From: Mycolicibacterium fortuitum subsp. fortuitum
GTDB taxonomy: Bacteria; Actinomycetota; Actinomycetes; Mycobacteriales; Mycobacteriaceae
DNA length: 64,000 nt
Assembly (NCBI RefSeq): GCF_022179545.1
Contig: NZ_AP025518.1
Location: 682,001 to 746,000, forward strand
Direction: 5' to 3'
Below are positions 42,162 through 51,446 of this stretch, piece after piece; the first letter of the stretch is position 1, and the number at the start of each line of letters is the position of its first letter. Under the pieces are notes generated by a model. It saw nothing but the letters and a program-made list of their open reading frames with translations. It ran no database searches and was not told where the DNA came from. The position numbers and the translations under genes are program-made.

Positions 42162-43784
42162 GTGGACATCGTATTGGGTGTGGCGATGGCACCTACGACA
42201 GTCCGCATGGTGCTGGTCGAGGGGGAGAAAGCCGACGGCGTCACCGTCGATCACGACGTCTTCGACGTCACCTCCGTCGAGGGCTCGGCAACCACCAGTG
42301 CGGCCGATCAGGTCGTCGCCGCCATTCTGGGAACACAAGAGAGCGCCACCACCGGCGGCCACCACCTCAAGGCCATCGGTGTCACGTGGACCGACCACTC
42401 GGACGCATCCGCTCTGCGTGACGCGCTCACAGCACACGGCATCGACGACGTCATGCTGGTCTCGGAAGGGCACGCCGCCGCGGCGTTGGCTCAGGCAGTG
42501 GGGCGAGCGGTCGGCTACGACACCACGGCGCTGCTGTTCATCGACCGTGACGCCGCGACGCTGTCGGTGGTCAAGACCGACGACGGCTCGGTGGTCAAGG
42601 TGCTGGCCCAGTCTCTGCACAGCACCGACGCCATGGCCGTGCTCTCCGACATGGCCGCCGCGGTCGAGGCGTCCGATTCCGCCCCGCAGGGCATGTTCGT
42701 CTTAGGCTCCGGGGTCGACGTGGCCTCGGTGAAGGCGCATCTGGAAAACCTGGTCTCGCTCCCGGTGAGCGCCCCGGACGAGCCGGAGATGGCCCTGGCT
42801 CGCGGCGCCGCGCTGGCGTCGGCCAATGCGCCCGCGTTCGAGGCGACCACGGTCGGCTTGGCCTATTCGCAGGACCCCGACGGGACCACGGCCGGTAGTG
42901 CCTACGGGCTGGCCGGTTTGGCCACAGAGATGGCCCCGGTCGGTGTCGAGCCGCTCGACGGTGTGGACCTCGTCGGTGACGACATGCCGTTGGATGAGGA
43001 GCGCAAACCGTTCCTGCTCGTCGGTTCCGCGTTGACGTCGGTGTTCGTGGTTGGCGTTGTGGCCCTGGTTATTTCGCTCGCGGTGAGTATCCGGCCAACG
43101 GTTGATCAACGTCCCGCTCCCGCGCAGGGCGCAGTGGCGCCCAGCGCGCCGGCCAAACTCCCGGCACCCGCCCCGCCGCCGCAAGCGGCGGTCCCGCCAC
43201 CACCGGCACCACCGCCGGAGACCATCAAGGCTCCGATCCCGGTGGTCCAGGAGGCTCCGGCCCCCGCGCCGCAAGCACCACCCCGCACGGTCTACGTAGA
43301 GGCTCCCGCGGCGGCCCCGCCGCCTGCCCCCGAGGCTCCGGCCCCCGCTCCGGCACCCGAGGCGCCGGCGCCTGCCCCCGTCCCGGTGGCTCCGCCGCCA
43401 CCGGCGCCGATCTACAACCAGCCGGCGCCGTACATCCCGCCGCTGGTGGTGCTGCCGCCTGCGCCGCGGCTGCCGAACATCTTCCGTCCCCCGTGGGACC
43501 CGCCGCAGCGTCAGCGGCCGTGGGATCCGCCGTCGCGTCACGAACCCGAGACGCCGCAGTGGCCGGGCTCAGGCTCGGATGACTGGAACCCGGGTCGGGG
43601 CGCCGGCGATTGGAATCCCGGTCGCGGATCTGGCGACTGGAACCCGGGTCGCTCCAGCGGCTCGGGCGACTGGAACCCCGGTGGCTCGGGCTCAGGCGAC
43701 TGGAACCCCGGTCGTTCCGGTGGTTCTCGCAGTGGCGGTGACGGCGGGGGCCTGTGGCCCTTCCCGTCATTCGGCGGCCACTAG
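42162..43784 (+). CDS. Membrane-anchored DUF7159-like protein with DWNPG repeats
   Basis: The 540-residue protein starts at GTG 42162 (VDIVLGVAMAPTTVRMVLVEG) after a TGGAGGGC site. Residues 1–230 resemble an actin/Hsp70-like half (LGVAM.P..VRMVLVEG; ALLFIDRDAATLSVVKTDDG; MFVLGSGVDVASVKAHL). One membrane span lies at about 290–310, then a long Pro/Ala-rich region, then five DWNPG repeats in a Gly/Ser/Arg-rich tail. It is the full-length relative of the protein at 39004. A role in the envelope is likely from its topology, and the biochemical function is unknown. The gap before it (41941–42161) holds only a shared TAGTTGTCGGCTC block at 42090–42102. Confidence 0.75.
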   Translation: MDIVLGVAMAPTTVRMVLVEGEKADGVTVDHDVFDVTSVEGSATTSAADQVVAAILGTQESATTGGHHLKAIGVTWTDHSDASALRDALTAHGIDDVMLVSEGHAAAALAQAVGRAVGYDTTALLFIDRDAATLSVVKTDDGSVVKVLAQSLHSTDAMAVLSDMAAAVEASDSAPQGMFVLGSGVDVASVKAHLENLVSLPVSAPDEPEMALARGAALASANAPAFEATTVGLAYSQDPDGTTAGSAYGLAGLATEMAPVGVEPLDGVDLVGDDMPLDEERKPFLLVGSALTSVFVVGVVALVISLAVSIRPTVDQRPAPAQGAVAPSAPAKLPAPAPPPQAAVPPPPAPPPETIKAPIPVVQEAPAPAPQAPPRTVYVEAPAAAPPPAPEAPAPAPAPEAPAPAPVPVAPPPPAPIYNQPAPYIPPLVVLPPAPRLPNIFRPPWDPPQRQRPWDPPSRHEPETPQWPGSGSDDWNPGRGAGDWNPGRGSGDWNPGRSSGSGDWNPGGSGSGDWNPGRSGGSRSGGDGGGLWPFPSFGGH

Positions 43785-43805
43785 CCCCGGCAGTACATCG
43801 AGATC

Positions 43806-43848
43806 AACGCCACGGTCGTTCGCAGTGCGCGAACACGACCGTGGCGTT
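43806..43848 (+). terminator. Strong intrinsic-type terminator
   Basis: Two perfect 14-base arms (43806–43819 and 43835–43848) enclose a 15-base loop and are followed by GTTTTC. It lies 21 bases after the stop of the preceding gene. Confidence 0.85.
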
Positions 43849-43951
43849 GTTTTCGCGGGTCTAGCCCCCCGCCTCCAACCGTTACCTGACGTTGGCCTGC
43901 CGCTCAGTGTCACTTAGCGGCTAGCTCATACTGGCGGCCTATCCAGGCAGT

Positions 43952-45283
43952 ATGCGATGCACCGTATTCGGTACCGGCTATCTGGGCGCGACACATGCCG
44001 CGGGGATGGCCGAACTCGGCCACGAGGTGATCGGGGTCGACATCGACCCGGGCAAGGTGGCCAAACTGGCCGCCGGAGACATCCCGTTCTACGAACCCGG
44101 GCTGCGCAAGGTGCTGAACGACAACCTGGCTGCTGGCCGGTTGCGGTTCACCACCGACTACGACGAGGCGGCGGACTTCGCCGACGTGCACTTCCTCGGG
44201 GTGGGAACTCCGCAGAAGAAAGGCGAGTACAGCGCCGATCTGCGTCACGTGCACGCCGTCATCGACACCCTGGTACCGCGCCTGCGCCGCAACGCGGTGA
44301 TCGTCGGCAAGTCGACCGTCCCGGTCGGTACGTCGGCCGATCTCGCCGAGCGGGCGCGCGCTCTGGCCCCGGCGGGCATCGACGTCGAAGTGGCCTGGAA
44401 CCCCGAGTTCCTGCGGGAGGGCTACGCCGTGCACGACACCCTGCACCCGGACCGCATTGTGGTTGGAGTGCAGCATGATTCGCTGCGGGCCGAGGCCGCG
44501 GTGCGTGAACTGTACGCGCCGCTGATCGAGGACGGGGTGCCGTTCCTGGTCACCGATCTGCAGACCGCCGAGCTGGTCAAGGTGTCGGCCAACGCGTTCC
44601 TGGCCACCAAGATCTCGTTCATCAATGCGATATCCGAAGTGTGTGAGGCCGCGGGTGCGGATGTCACGCTGCTGGCCGACGCGCTGGGCTATGACCCGCG
44701 CATCGGGCGCCGATTCCTCAACGCCGGCTTGGGTTTCGGTGGCGGCTGCCTGCCGAAGGACATCCGCGCCTTCATGGCCCGCGCAGGTGAGCTCGGCGCC
44801 AACCATGCGCTCACCTTCCTGCGCGAGGTCGACAGCATCAACATGCGTCGCCGCACCGCCATGGTGGAGCTGACCACCCGCGCCTGCGGGGGCTCGCTGC
44901 TGGGCGCGAACATCGCTGTGCTCGGCGCGGCGTTCAAGCCCGAGTCCGACGACGTTCGTGATTCGCCCGCCCTCAACGTTGCCGGCATGCTGCAGCTCAA
45001 CGGTGCCGCGGTCAACGTCTACGACCCCAAGGCGATGGACAACTCCCAGCGCGTGTTCCCGACGCTGAACTACTCGACCTCCGTCATCGAGGCCTGCGAT
45101 CGGGCCGACGCGGTGCTGGTGCTCACGGAGTGGGCGGAGTTCGTCGACCTGGATCCGGCCGAGCTGGCCGACACGGTGCGGGTGAAAGTCGTTGTGGACG
45201 GCCGTAATTGCCTGGACGCCCAGCGGTGGCGGGAAGCCGGGTGGCGGGTATACGCGCTGGGGCGCCCGGTCGCCGCTGTTTGA
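43952..45283 (+). CDS. udgA: UDP-glucose 6-dehydrogenase
   Basis: The 443-residue enzyme oxidises UDP-glucose to UDP-glucuronate in two NAD-dependent steps, giving the precursor of glycolipid and wall sugars. The N-terminal Rossmann fold shows GTGYLG, the substrate region shows WNPEFLREGYAV and ELVKVSANAFLATKISF, and the catalytic cysteine is in GLGFGGGCLPKD (near residue 268). The C-terminal domain (AAFKPESDDVRDSPAL) is complete. It corresponds to Rv0322 by content and position next to dcd. Confidence 0.93.
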   Translation: MRCTVFGTGYLGATHAAGMAELGHEVIGVDIDPGKVAKLAAGDIPFYEPGLRKVLNDNLAAGRLRFTTDYDEAADFADVHFLGVGTPQKKGEYSADLRHVHAVIDTLVPRLRRNAVIVGKSTVPVGTSADLAERARALAPAGIDVEVAWNPEFLREGYAVHDTLHPDRIVVGVQHDSLRAEAAVRELYAPLIEDGVPFLVTDLQTAELVKVSANAFLATKISFINAISEVCEAAGADVTLLADALGYDPRIGRRFLNAGLGFGGGCLPKDIRAFMARAGELGANHALTFLREVDSINMRRRTAMVELTTRACGGSLLGANIAVLGAAFKPESDDVRDSPALNVAGMLQLNGAAVNVYDPKAMDNSQRVFPTLNYSTSVIEACDRADAVLVLTEWAEFVDLDPAELADTVRVKVVVDGRNCLDAQRWREAGWRVYALGRPVAAV

Positions 45284-45321
45284 CGCTTGTAGAACAAATT
45301 GCTCGGTCGTAGGCTCGGCCC

Positions 45322-46638
45322 ATGCGGGAACGAATCCGGTGGATGGCCCTGCACGGCGTGGTTCGCGGCATCTCCGCGTTCGGCATGCGGCACGGCGATC
45401 CTCAGGCACGGTTGATCGCCGACCCTGAGGTGCGGGCCGACCCCGCGCCCTTCGCCGACGAGATGCGCCGTCACGGACCGATTGTGCGGGGCCGGGCCGT
45501 GCTGATGACCTTCGATCACGACGTGGCCACCGACCTGCTGCGCTCCGACGACTTCCGGGTGTCGCGGCTCGGCGGCAACCTGCCCCGCCCGTTGCGGTGG
45601 GTGGCAGACAAGACCGACTCCGGGATGCTGCATCCGCTGCTGCCGCCGTCGCTGCTGGCCGTGGAGCCGCCCGACCACACCCGCTACCGCAAGCTGGTGT
45701 CGTCGGTGTTCACCACCCGCGCGGTGGCCCGGCTGCGGGAGGGAGTCCAGGAAACGGCGAACGCTCTGCTGGACTCCATGGACGGCGACGCCGGAGTGGT
45801 CAACATCGTGGACCGGTACTGCGCGCAACTGCCTGTCGCGGTCATCAGCGACATCTTGGGAGTGCCCGACGCCGACCGGTCCCAGGTCCTTCGTTTCGGC
45901 GAGCTCGGCGCGCCGAGCCTCGACATCGGACTGAGTTGGAAGCAGTACCAACAGGTGAACTCCGGCATCCACGGATTCGAGACCTGGTTGACCGAACACC
46001 TGCGCCAGCTGCGCCGCACCCCCGGCGACGACCTGCTCAGCCAGATCATCGCGGCCTCCGACGCCGGGGCGGCAGGTGAACCGCTCAACGAGTCGGAACT
46101 GCGGGCGCTGGCCGGCCTGGTGCTGGCAGCCGGATTCGAGACCACGGTCAACCTGCTGGGCAACGGCATCCGCATGCTGCTCGACCATCCCGAGCATCTG
46201 CAGACCCTGGCGGCGCGGCCGGAGCTGTGGCCGAATGCGGTGGAAGAGATCCTGCGGCTGGATTCTCCGGTGCTGATGAGTGCGCGGGTGGCCTTGCGGG
46301 ACACCGAGGTGGCCGGTACCGCGATCCAGGCCGGCGAGCTCGTCATCATTCATCTGGCCGGCGCCAATCGCGATCCCGCGGTGTTCACCGACCCGCACCG
46401 CTTCGACATCGAACGGGACAACGCCGGGCGCCACCTGTCGTTCTCCGGCGGCCGCCATTTCTGCCTCGGCGCCGCCCTGGCCAGGGCCGAAGGGCAGGTG
46501 GGGCTACAGACCTTCTTCGACCGGTTCCCCGAAGCCCGCGCCGCCGGCGAAGGCAGTCGCCGCGACACCCGAATCCTGCGCGGTTGGTCGACTCTGCCGA
46601 TAACACTCGGGAAGGCGCGCACAGCGGTAGGTTCGTGA
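45322..46638 (+). CDS. Cytochrome P450
   Basis: The 438-residue monooxygenase has the heme-ligand motif FSGGRHFCLGAALA with Cys381, the K-helix EEILRLDS (ExxR) and the I-helix LAAGFETTVNLLGNG where the usual acid-Thr pair reads E-T-T. No membrane anchor is present, so it is soluble and depends on separate ferredoxin partners, none of which is seen nearby. The substrate cannot be predicted. It is followed after one base by a DinB-fold gene, implying an operon with the next two genes. Confidence 0.92.
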   Translation: MRERIRWMALHGVVRGISAFGMRHGDPQARLIADPEVRADPAPFADEMRRHGPIVRGRAVLMTFDHDVATDLLRSDDFRVSRLGGNLPRPLRWVADKTDSGMLHPLLPPSLLAVEPPDHTRYRKLVSSVFTTRAVARLREGVQETANALLDSMDGDAGVVNIVDRYCAQLPVAVISDILGVPDADRSQVLRFGELGAPSLDIGLSWKQYQQVNSGIHGFETWLTEHLRQLRRTPGDDLLSQIIAASDAGAAGEPLNESELRALAGLVLAAGFETTVNLLGNGIRMLLDHPEHLQTLAARPELWPNAVEEILRLDSPVLMSARVALRDTEVAGTAIQAGELVIIHLAGANRDPAVFTDPHRFDIERDNAGRHLSFSGGRHFCLGAALARAEGQVGLQTFFDRFPEARAAGEGSRRDTRILRGWSTLPITLGKARTAVGS

Positions 46639-46639
46639 G

Positions 46640-47392
46640 GTGGACTTCCGAGCTGCTCTGCTCGACCAGACCCGTAGCTTCGGGGAGCTGATCGCCTCCA
46701 GCGATCCAGAGACGCCGGTGCCGACCTGCCCGGACTGGACGCTCAAGCAACTGTTCCGTCACGTCGGGCGCGGAAACCGTTGGGCGGCACAGATTATTTC
46801 CGAGCGCAGGGTTTCTCCGCTGGATCCGCGCGAGGTGCACGACGGCAGGCCGCCCGACGATCCCGACGCCGCGATCGAGTGGCTGAACGAGGGCGCGGCC
46901 CAGGTCCTCAAATCAGTGGACCAGATCGGCACCGACGCCAGGGTGTGGACGTTCCTGGGCCCCAAACCCGCGGGCTGGTGGGTCCGTCGACGCGTCCACG
47001 AGGCGGCCGTCCACCATGCCGACGCCGCACTGGCCGTGGGCACCGAGTTCGTGCTGCCCGCCGATCTCGCCGCCGACGCCGTCAGTGAATGGCTCGCGAT
47101 CGCCACCGGCATGGCCAACAAGCGACACGCAACACCGCTGGCGCAGGGTGCCAGCGTGCACCTGCACGCCAGCGACGACGGTCTGGGCCCGACGGGGGAG
47201 TGGACAATCGCCCACGACGAGGACGGCCTCGAGTGGTCCCACAGCCACGGTAAGGGCACCGTCGCGCTGAAGGGGCCGGCCCACAAGCTGCTGTTGGCGG
47301 TCACCCGCCGGGGCACCGCGGCCGATCTCGGGCTCGAAGTGTTCGGTGACACCGCAACCTGGGACACCTGGCTCGCCAACACACCGTTCTGA
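46640..47392 (+). CDS. DinB-fold protein of the maleylpyruvate isomerase family
   Basis: The 250-residue protein begins FRAALLDQTRSFGELIAS and has VPTCPDWTLKQLFRHVGRGNRW, the TIGR03083 pattern, with metal histidines in FRHVGRG and VHEAAVHHAD. The C-terminal third is the extra domain found in many mycothiol-dependent members. It starts at GTG 46640 directly after the P450 stop and ends at the next gene's upstream GTG, so the three genes are likely one unit. Substrate unknown. Confidence 0.8.
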   Translation: MDFRAALLDQTRSFGELIASSDPETPVPTCPDWTLKQLFRHVGRGNRWAAQIISERRVSPLDPREVHDGRPPDDPDAAIEWLNEGAAQVLKSVDQIGTDARVWTFLGPKPAGWWVRRRVHEAAVHHADAALAVGTEFVLPADLAADAVSEWLAIATGMANKRHATPLAQGASVHLHASDDGLGPTGEWTIAHDEDGLEWSHSHGKGTVALKGPAHKLLLAVTRRGTAADLGLEVFGDTATWDTWLANTPF

Positions 47393-47410
47393 GTGGCGTA
47401 CGTTTCGTTC

Positions 47411-47779
47411 ATGACCACATCCGAGATCGCCACGGTTCTGGCCTGGCATGACGCGCTGAACGACAACGACATCGACACCCTGATCAAGCTGTCCAGCGAC
47501 GACATCGAGGTTGGCGATGCCAATGGGGCCGCCCAGGGGCACGCTGCCCTGCGGGATTGGGCAGCAACCGCGGGGGCAAATGTGACGCCGGGGCGGATGT
47601 TCGTGCATGACGGCGTGGTTGTCGTCGAACAGACCATCCGGGCCGCGGACGGAACGGCTCATGCCGGGGCCGCGGCCTTCCGGGTGGTCCACGATCACGT
47701 CACCTCGGTGTTCCGCCACGACACCCTGGCTGCGGCGCTGGCCGCCACCGAACTCACCGAAAAGGACCTGGCCGGCTGA
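47411..47779 (+). CDS. SnoaL/NTF2-like small protein
   Basis: The 122-residue protein has the cone-shaped NTF2/SnoaL pattern: IATVLAWHDALNDNDIDTLIKL, then DIEVGDANGAAQGHAALRDW and a strand-rich second half (FVHDGVVVVEQTIRAADG). ATG 47411 is chosen, though the frame opens at GTG 47393. Members can be isomerases, hydrolases or binding proteins, and no activity can be assigned. It is the last gene of the P450 unit and is convergent with the molybdenum-enzyme operon. Confidence 0.75.
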   Translation: MTTSEIATVLAWHDALNDNDIDTLIKLSSDDIEVGDANGAAQGHAALRDWAATAGANVTPGRMFVHDGVVVVEQTIRAADGTAHAGAAAFRVVHDHVTSVFRHDTLAAALAATELTEKDLAG

Positions 47780-47788
47780 TTCGGCCGC

Positions 47789-49891
47789 TTACGGCAGCCC
47801 CGGCAACACCTTGTCGAGGGTGACCGGCAGGTCCCGCACCCGGACGCCGGTCGCGTGGTGCACGGCGTTGACCACCGCGGCGGCAGCGCCGACGATGCCG
47901 ATCTCACCGGCCCCGCGCGATCCCATCGGGTTCAGGTGTTCCTCGACTTCGTCGAGCCAGATCGCTTCGACGCCAGTGACATCCGCATGGGCGCTGAAGT
48001 GATACGACGCGAGATCCTGGGTGACGACGTGACCGAACCGGATGTCGCGCACACTCTCCTCGTGCAGTGCCATGGACAGGCCCATGGTCATCCCGCCGAT
48101 CAGTTGGGACCGCAGGGTCCGCGCGTTGATGGCCCGGCCCACCGAGAACACGCCGAGCATGCGGGGGATCCGGATCTCGCCGGTCTCGGAGTTGACGTGG
48201 GCCTCGACGAAATGAGCCCCGAACGACTGCACGGTGTATTTCTCCGCCTCGGGGTTCTGCGGTGCCTCGGCCTGGGCGACCACACCGACATGCGGGTGGT
48301 CCCCGTGCTCGCGGCGAAACTGCCTGGCCGCGGCGACGATTGCCGAACCCCACGACGTGATGCCCGAAGAGCCGCCTGCCACCGAGGCCTGCGGCAAAGC
48401 AGAGTCACCGATCTGCAGATCGACCGCCTCGACATCACAACCGAGCGCGTCGGCGGCGATCTGGGCCAACGCGGTCCACGTGCCGGTGCCGATGTCGGCC
48501 GCACCGATCTGCACCGTGAACCGGCCCGGCGCGGTGTGGGTGATACGAGCAGTGTTGCCTTCCATTGCCATGCCGGGGTACGTCGCCGCAGCCACCCCGG
48601 TACCGATGAACCAACGGCCGGCCAGATGTTTGGCGGGGCGGGGATCTCGCGGCGCCCAGCCGAACCGCTCTGCGCCGAGCTTCAGGCACTCGACGAGGTG
48701 ACGGCCAGACCAGGGCTTACCGGATTCGGGGTCGACGTCGGGCTCGTTGCGTAAGCGCAACTCGATCGGGTCCAGGCGGCAGGCCACCGCGAGCTCGTCC
48801 ATCGCCACCTCGGCGGCGAACGTGCCAGGGCACTCACCTGGTGCCCGCATCCAGAACGGCACGGCGACGTCGAGCGCGGCCAGCCGGTGCGTCGTGCGCC
48901 GGTTCGGGCTCGCGTACATCTTGCGGGAGGTGACGGCCGTCTGCTCGGCAAACTCCTTGACGGTCGAGGTCTGTTCGATCACGTCGTGAACCAGCGCGGT
49001 GAGCCGGCCGCTCTTGTCGGCGCCCAGCCGCAGCCGCTGGATGGTCGGGGTGCGGTAACCGACGAGGGAGAACATCTGTTGTCGGGTCAGTGCCAGCTTC
49101 ACCGGACGCCCGGCGGCCCGCTGGGCGGCCAGCAAGACGAGGACGTCGTGGGCATGGGGCGCGCCCTTGGACCCGAATCCGCCACCCACGTGCGGCGCCA
49201 CCACGCGGAGTTGCTCGGGCTCCAGGTCCAGCATCGGTGCCAGGGTCTTGCGCACGACGTGAACGCCTTGGGTCGAGTCGTACAGAGTCACCGCAGCACG
49301 GCCGTCGCGCACCGCCCACTGGGCGATACATGCGTGCGGCTCCATCGGATTGTTGTGCTCGATGGGGGTCTGGTACGTGGCATCGACGGTGACGTCGGCG
49401 GCGGCCAGCGCCGCCTCCACGTCGCCCTCATCGGTGTCGGACGGAAATGACGGGTTCACCGACTCGGGGGTGTACAGGCCGGGGTGATCGGCGGTCAACT
49501 CCACGTCGTGCGGTTCCTCGTGATAGTCCACGCGAACCAGAGCGCTTGCCTCCCGGGCGATCTCAGCCGTCTCGGCCACCACGCCGCCGATGATCTGCCC
49601 GCGGAAGTGCACGCGGTCGTCCTGGAGGATGGCCAGCTCGCCGTCGGAGGTATCAGCCAGTGTGGGTGCGTCGAACACGGTCAGTACGTCGAGGACGCCC
49701 TCCATGGCCAGTGCCGCGACGACGTCCATGGCAGTTACCCGGCCGCGGGCGATGGTGGATTGGATCGGATGCAGGTACGCCGGATGCTCGACCTTCTGCT
49801 CGAACGCGTAGCGCGCGGTGCCGGTGACCTTCGCCAGACCGTCGGCGCGGGCCAGGGGCTCTCCGATTGCGTGTGGTTCGACGAGGGTCAT
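47789..49891 (-). CDS. Molybdopterin-binding subunit, PaoC/YagR-like
   Basis: The 700-residue large subunit of a xanthine-oxidase-family enzyme carries the molybdenum cofactor. It shows [19 protein letters not shown] (cofactor contact), [19 protein letters not shown], and near the end [18 protein letters not shown], where the Glu is the catalytic base. The Pao-type length and the partner subunits indicate an aldehyde or N-heterocycle oxidoreductase. The start overlaps the FAD-subunit stop by four bases (ATGA). A cofactor-maturation gene is not in the window. Confidence 0.88.
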   Translation of the reverse strand: MTLVEPHAIGEPLARADGLAKVTGTARYAFEQKVEHPAYLHPIQSTIARGRVTAMDVVAALAMEGVLDVLTVFDAPTLADTSDGELAILQDDRVHFRGQIIGGVVAETAEIAREASALVRVDYHEEPHDVELTADHPGLYTPESVNPSFPSDTDEGDVEAALAAADVTVDATYQTPIEHNNPMEPHACIAQWAVRDGRAAVTLYDSTQGVHVVRKTLAPMLDLEPEQLRVVAPHVGGGFGSKGAPHAHDVLVLLAAQRAAGRPVKLALTRQQMFSLVGYRTPTIQRLRLGADKSGRLTALVHDVIEQTSTVKEFAEQTAVTSRKMYASPNRRTTHRLAALDVAVPFWMRAPGECPGTFAAEVAMDELAVACRLDPIELRLRNEPDVDPESGKPWSGRHLVECLKLGAERFGWAPRDPRPAKHLAGRWFIGTGVAAATYPGMAMEGNTARITHTAPGRFTVQIGAADIGTGTWTALAQIAADALGCDVEAVDLQIGDSALPQASVAGGSSGITSWGSAIVAAARQFRREHGDHPHVGVVAQAEAPQNPEAEKYTVQSFGAHFVEAHVNSETGEIRIPRMLGVFSVGRAINARTLRSQLIGGMTMGLSMALHEESVRDIRFGHVVTQDLASYHFSAHADVTGVEAIWLDEVEEHLNPMGSRGAGEIGIVGAAAAVVNAVHHATGVRVRDLPVTLDKVLPGLP

Positions 49892-50883
49892 GGCCGTCTC
49901 CGTTCGGTGAGCATCCGCAGCTGCGCGATCAGCGTGCGGCGCGCCAAGTCCACCTTGAACTCATTGCCGGGCAGTGGTTGCGCCTGCCTGAGTTCGGCGT
50001 CGGCCGCAGCGGCGAACGTCTCCGCAGAGGGCTGATCACCTGCGAGTGCCTGCTCGGCTCGGCGTGCCCGCCACGGTTTGTGCGCCACCCCGCCCAAAGC
50101 GATTCGCGCTGAACCGATCTGGAAAGTCGACGTGAAGGTCAGCTCGGCCGCCACCGATACCAGCGCGAAGGCGTAGGACGCGCGGTCGCGCACCTTGCGG
50201 TAGTCCGAGACCGCTCCGGTCGGTGGTGCGGGCAACTCCACGGCGGTAATCAGCTCGCCATGCTCCAGGATGGTGTCGCGGTCCGGCTCATCTCCGGGTA
50301 GTCGGTAGAACTCGTCGAGCGGTATCCGACGCTCGCCACCTTCGGCCTGTACCACCACCCGGGCATCGAGGGCGCTCATCGCCACCGCCATGTCCGATGG
50401 ATGTACGGCCACACAATGTGGGGATGCTCCGAGGATGGCGTGGTAACGGACATAGCCGCCCAGCGCCGAACATCCCGTGCCAGGAGCCCGTTTGTTGCAC
50501 GGTGTGGTGACATCTTGGAAGTAGACGCACCTGGTGCGCTGCAGCAGGTTTCCGGCCGTGGTGGCGGCGTTGCGCAACTGCCCCGATGCGCCGGACAGCA
50601 AGGCTCGGGCCAGCATCGGATAGCGCCCGCGAATCACCGGATCGGCCGCCAGATCGCTGTTGCGGACATTTGCGCCGATGCGCACGCCGCCGTCCGCGGT
50701 GGTGACGGTCTCGGTCAGATCAAGTCCGCTGACGTCGACCAGTAGATCTGGCTGCGCGACACCGAGTTTCATGTGATCGACCAAATTGGTGCCGCCGGCG
50801 AGATACGCGGCTTGCTGGTGCTTCGTCAGCATCGCGACCGCATCGGCAGGACTCGTCGCGCGGTGATAATCGAACGGCTTCAT
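49888..50883 (-). CDS. FAD-binding subunit, PaoB/YagS-like, with extra Fe-S loop
   Basis: The 331-residue subunit transfers electrons through FAD. The FAD site is [16 protein letters not shown]. The segment [24 protein letters not shown] with further Cys in [13 protein letters not shown] matches the PaoB group, where these cysteines hold a [4Fe-4S] cluster absent from ordinary xanthine dehydrogenases. ATG 50883 ([12 protein letters not shown]) is the family start and overlaps the stop of the 2Fe-2S subunit by four bases. Confidence 0.88.
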   Translation of the reverse strand: MKPFDYHRATSPADAVAMLTKHQQAAYLAGGTNLVDHMKLGVAQPDLLVDVSGLDLTETVTTADGGVRIGANVRNSDLAADPVIRGRYPMLARALLSGASGQLRNAATTAGNLLQRTRCVYFQDVTTPCNKRAPGTGCSALGGYVRYHAILGASPHCVAVHPSDMAVAMSALDARVVVQAEGGERRIPLDEFYRLPGDEPDRDTILEHGELITAVELPAPPTGAVSDYRKVRDRASYAFALVSVAAELTFTSTFQIGSARIALGGVAHKPWRARRAEQALAGDQPSAETFAAAADAELRQAQPLPGNEFKVDLARRTLIAQLRMLTERRRP

Positions 50884-51404
50884 TGGGTGGCCGCCCGCCC
50901 GATCGCGGCGACGATGTTCGGATAGGCCGCGCACCGGCAGAGGTTGCCGCTCATCCGCTCCCGGATTTCATCGTCGGTGAGTGCCGGGGTCAGTTCGAGG
51001 TCATCGGTGACGAAGCTCGGCGCACCGGCCTTGGCCTCGTCCAACATGCCGACCGCGGAACAGATCTGGCCGGGCGTGCAGTAGCCGCATTGGAAGCCGT
51101 CCTCGTCGTAGAACGACTGCGCCACCGGATGCAGCCGGCCATTCTGCTCGAGGCCGGCGGCTGTGGTGATCTGTGCACCATGGGCCGCAACGGCGAACGT
51201 CAGGCACGTGGTGACGCGACGACCGTCGAGCAGCACCGTGCACGAGCCGCACTGACCGTGATCGCAACCCTTCTTGGGTGCCGTGACGCCCAGCCGTTCA
51301 CGCAGCGCGTCGAGCAGTGTCATGCGGTTGTCGACGGACAGGTCACGGCGGATTCCGTCAACCTCGAGGGTCAACTCGCTGTGATGGCGATCGGGCTGGC
51401 TCAC
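50880..51404 (-). CDS. 2Fe-2S subunit, PaoA/YagT-like
   Basis: The 174-residue subunit carries two [2Fe-2S] clusters: the plant-type site [16 protein letters not shown] with a final Cys in TTCLTFA, and the C-terminal site [11 protein letters not shown] ... CRCAAYP. E. coli PaoA has a Tat signal, but this protein starts [17 protein letters not shown] with no signal, so the complex should be cytoplasmic. It is the first gene of the operon. The GTG start is short of any clear ribosome site. Confidence 0.9.
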   Translation of the reverse strand: MSQPDRHHSELTLEVDGIRRDLSVDNRMTLLDALRERLGVTAPKKGCDHGQCGSCTVLLDGRRVTTCLTFAVAAHGAQITTAAGLEQNGRLHPVAQSFYDEDGFQCGYCTPGQICSAVGMLDEAKAGAPSFVTDDLELTPALTDDEIRERMSGNLCRCAAYPNIVAAIGRAATQ

Positions 51405-51446
51405 CGTCGCGGGATACCCCGGCCGGTGGTGGCCAAAACTGGCGGC

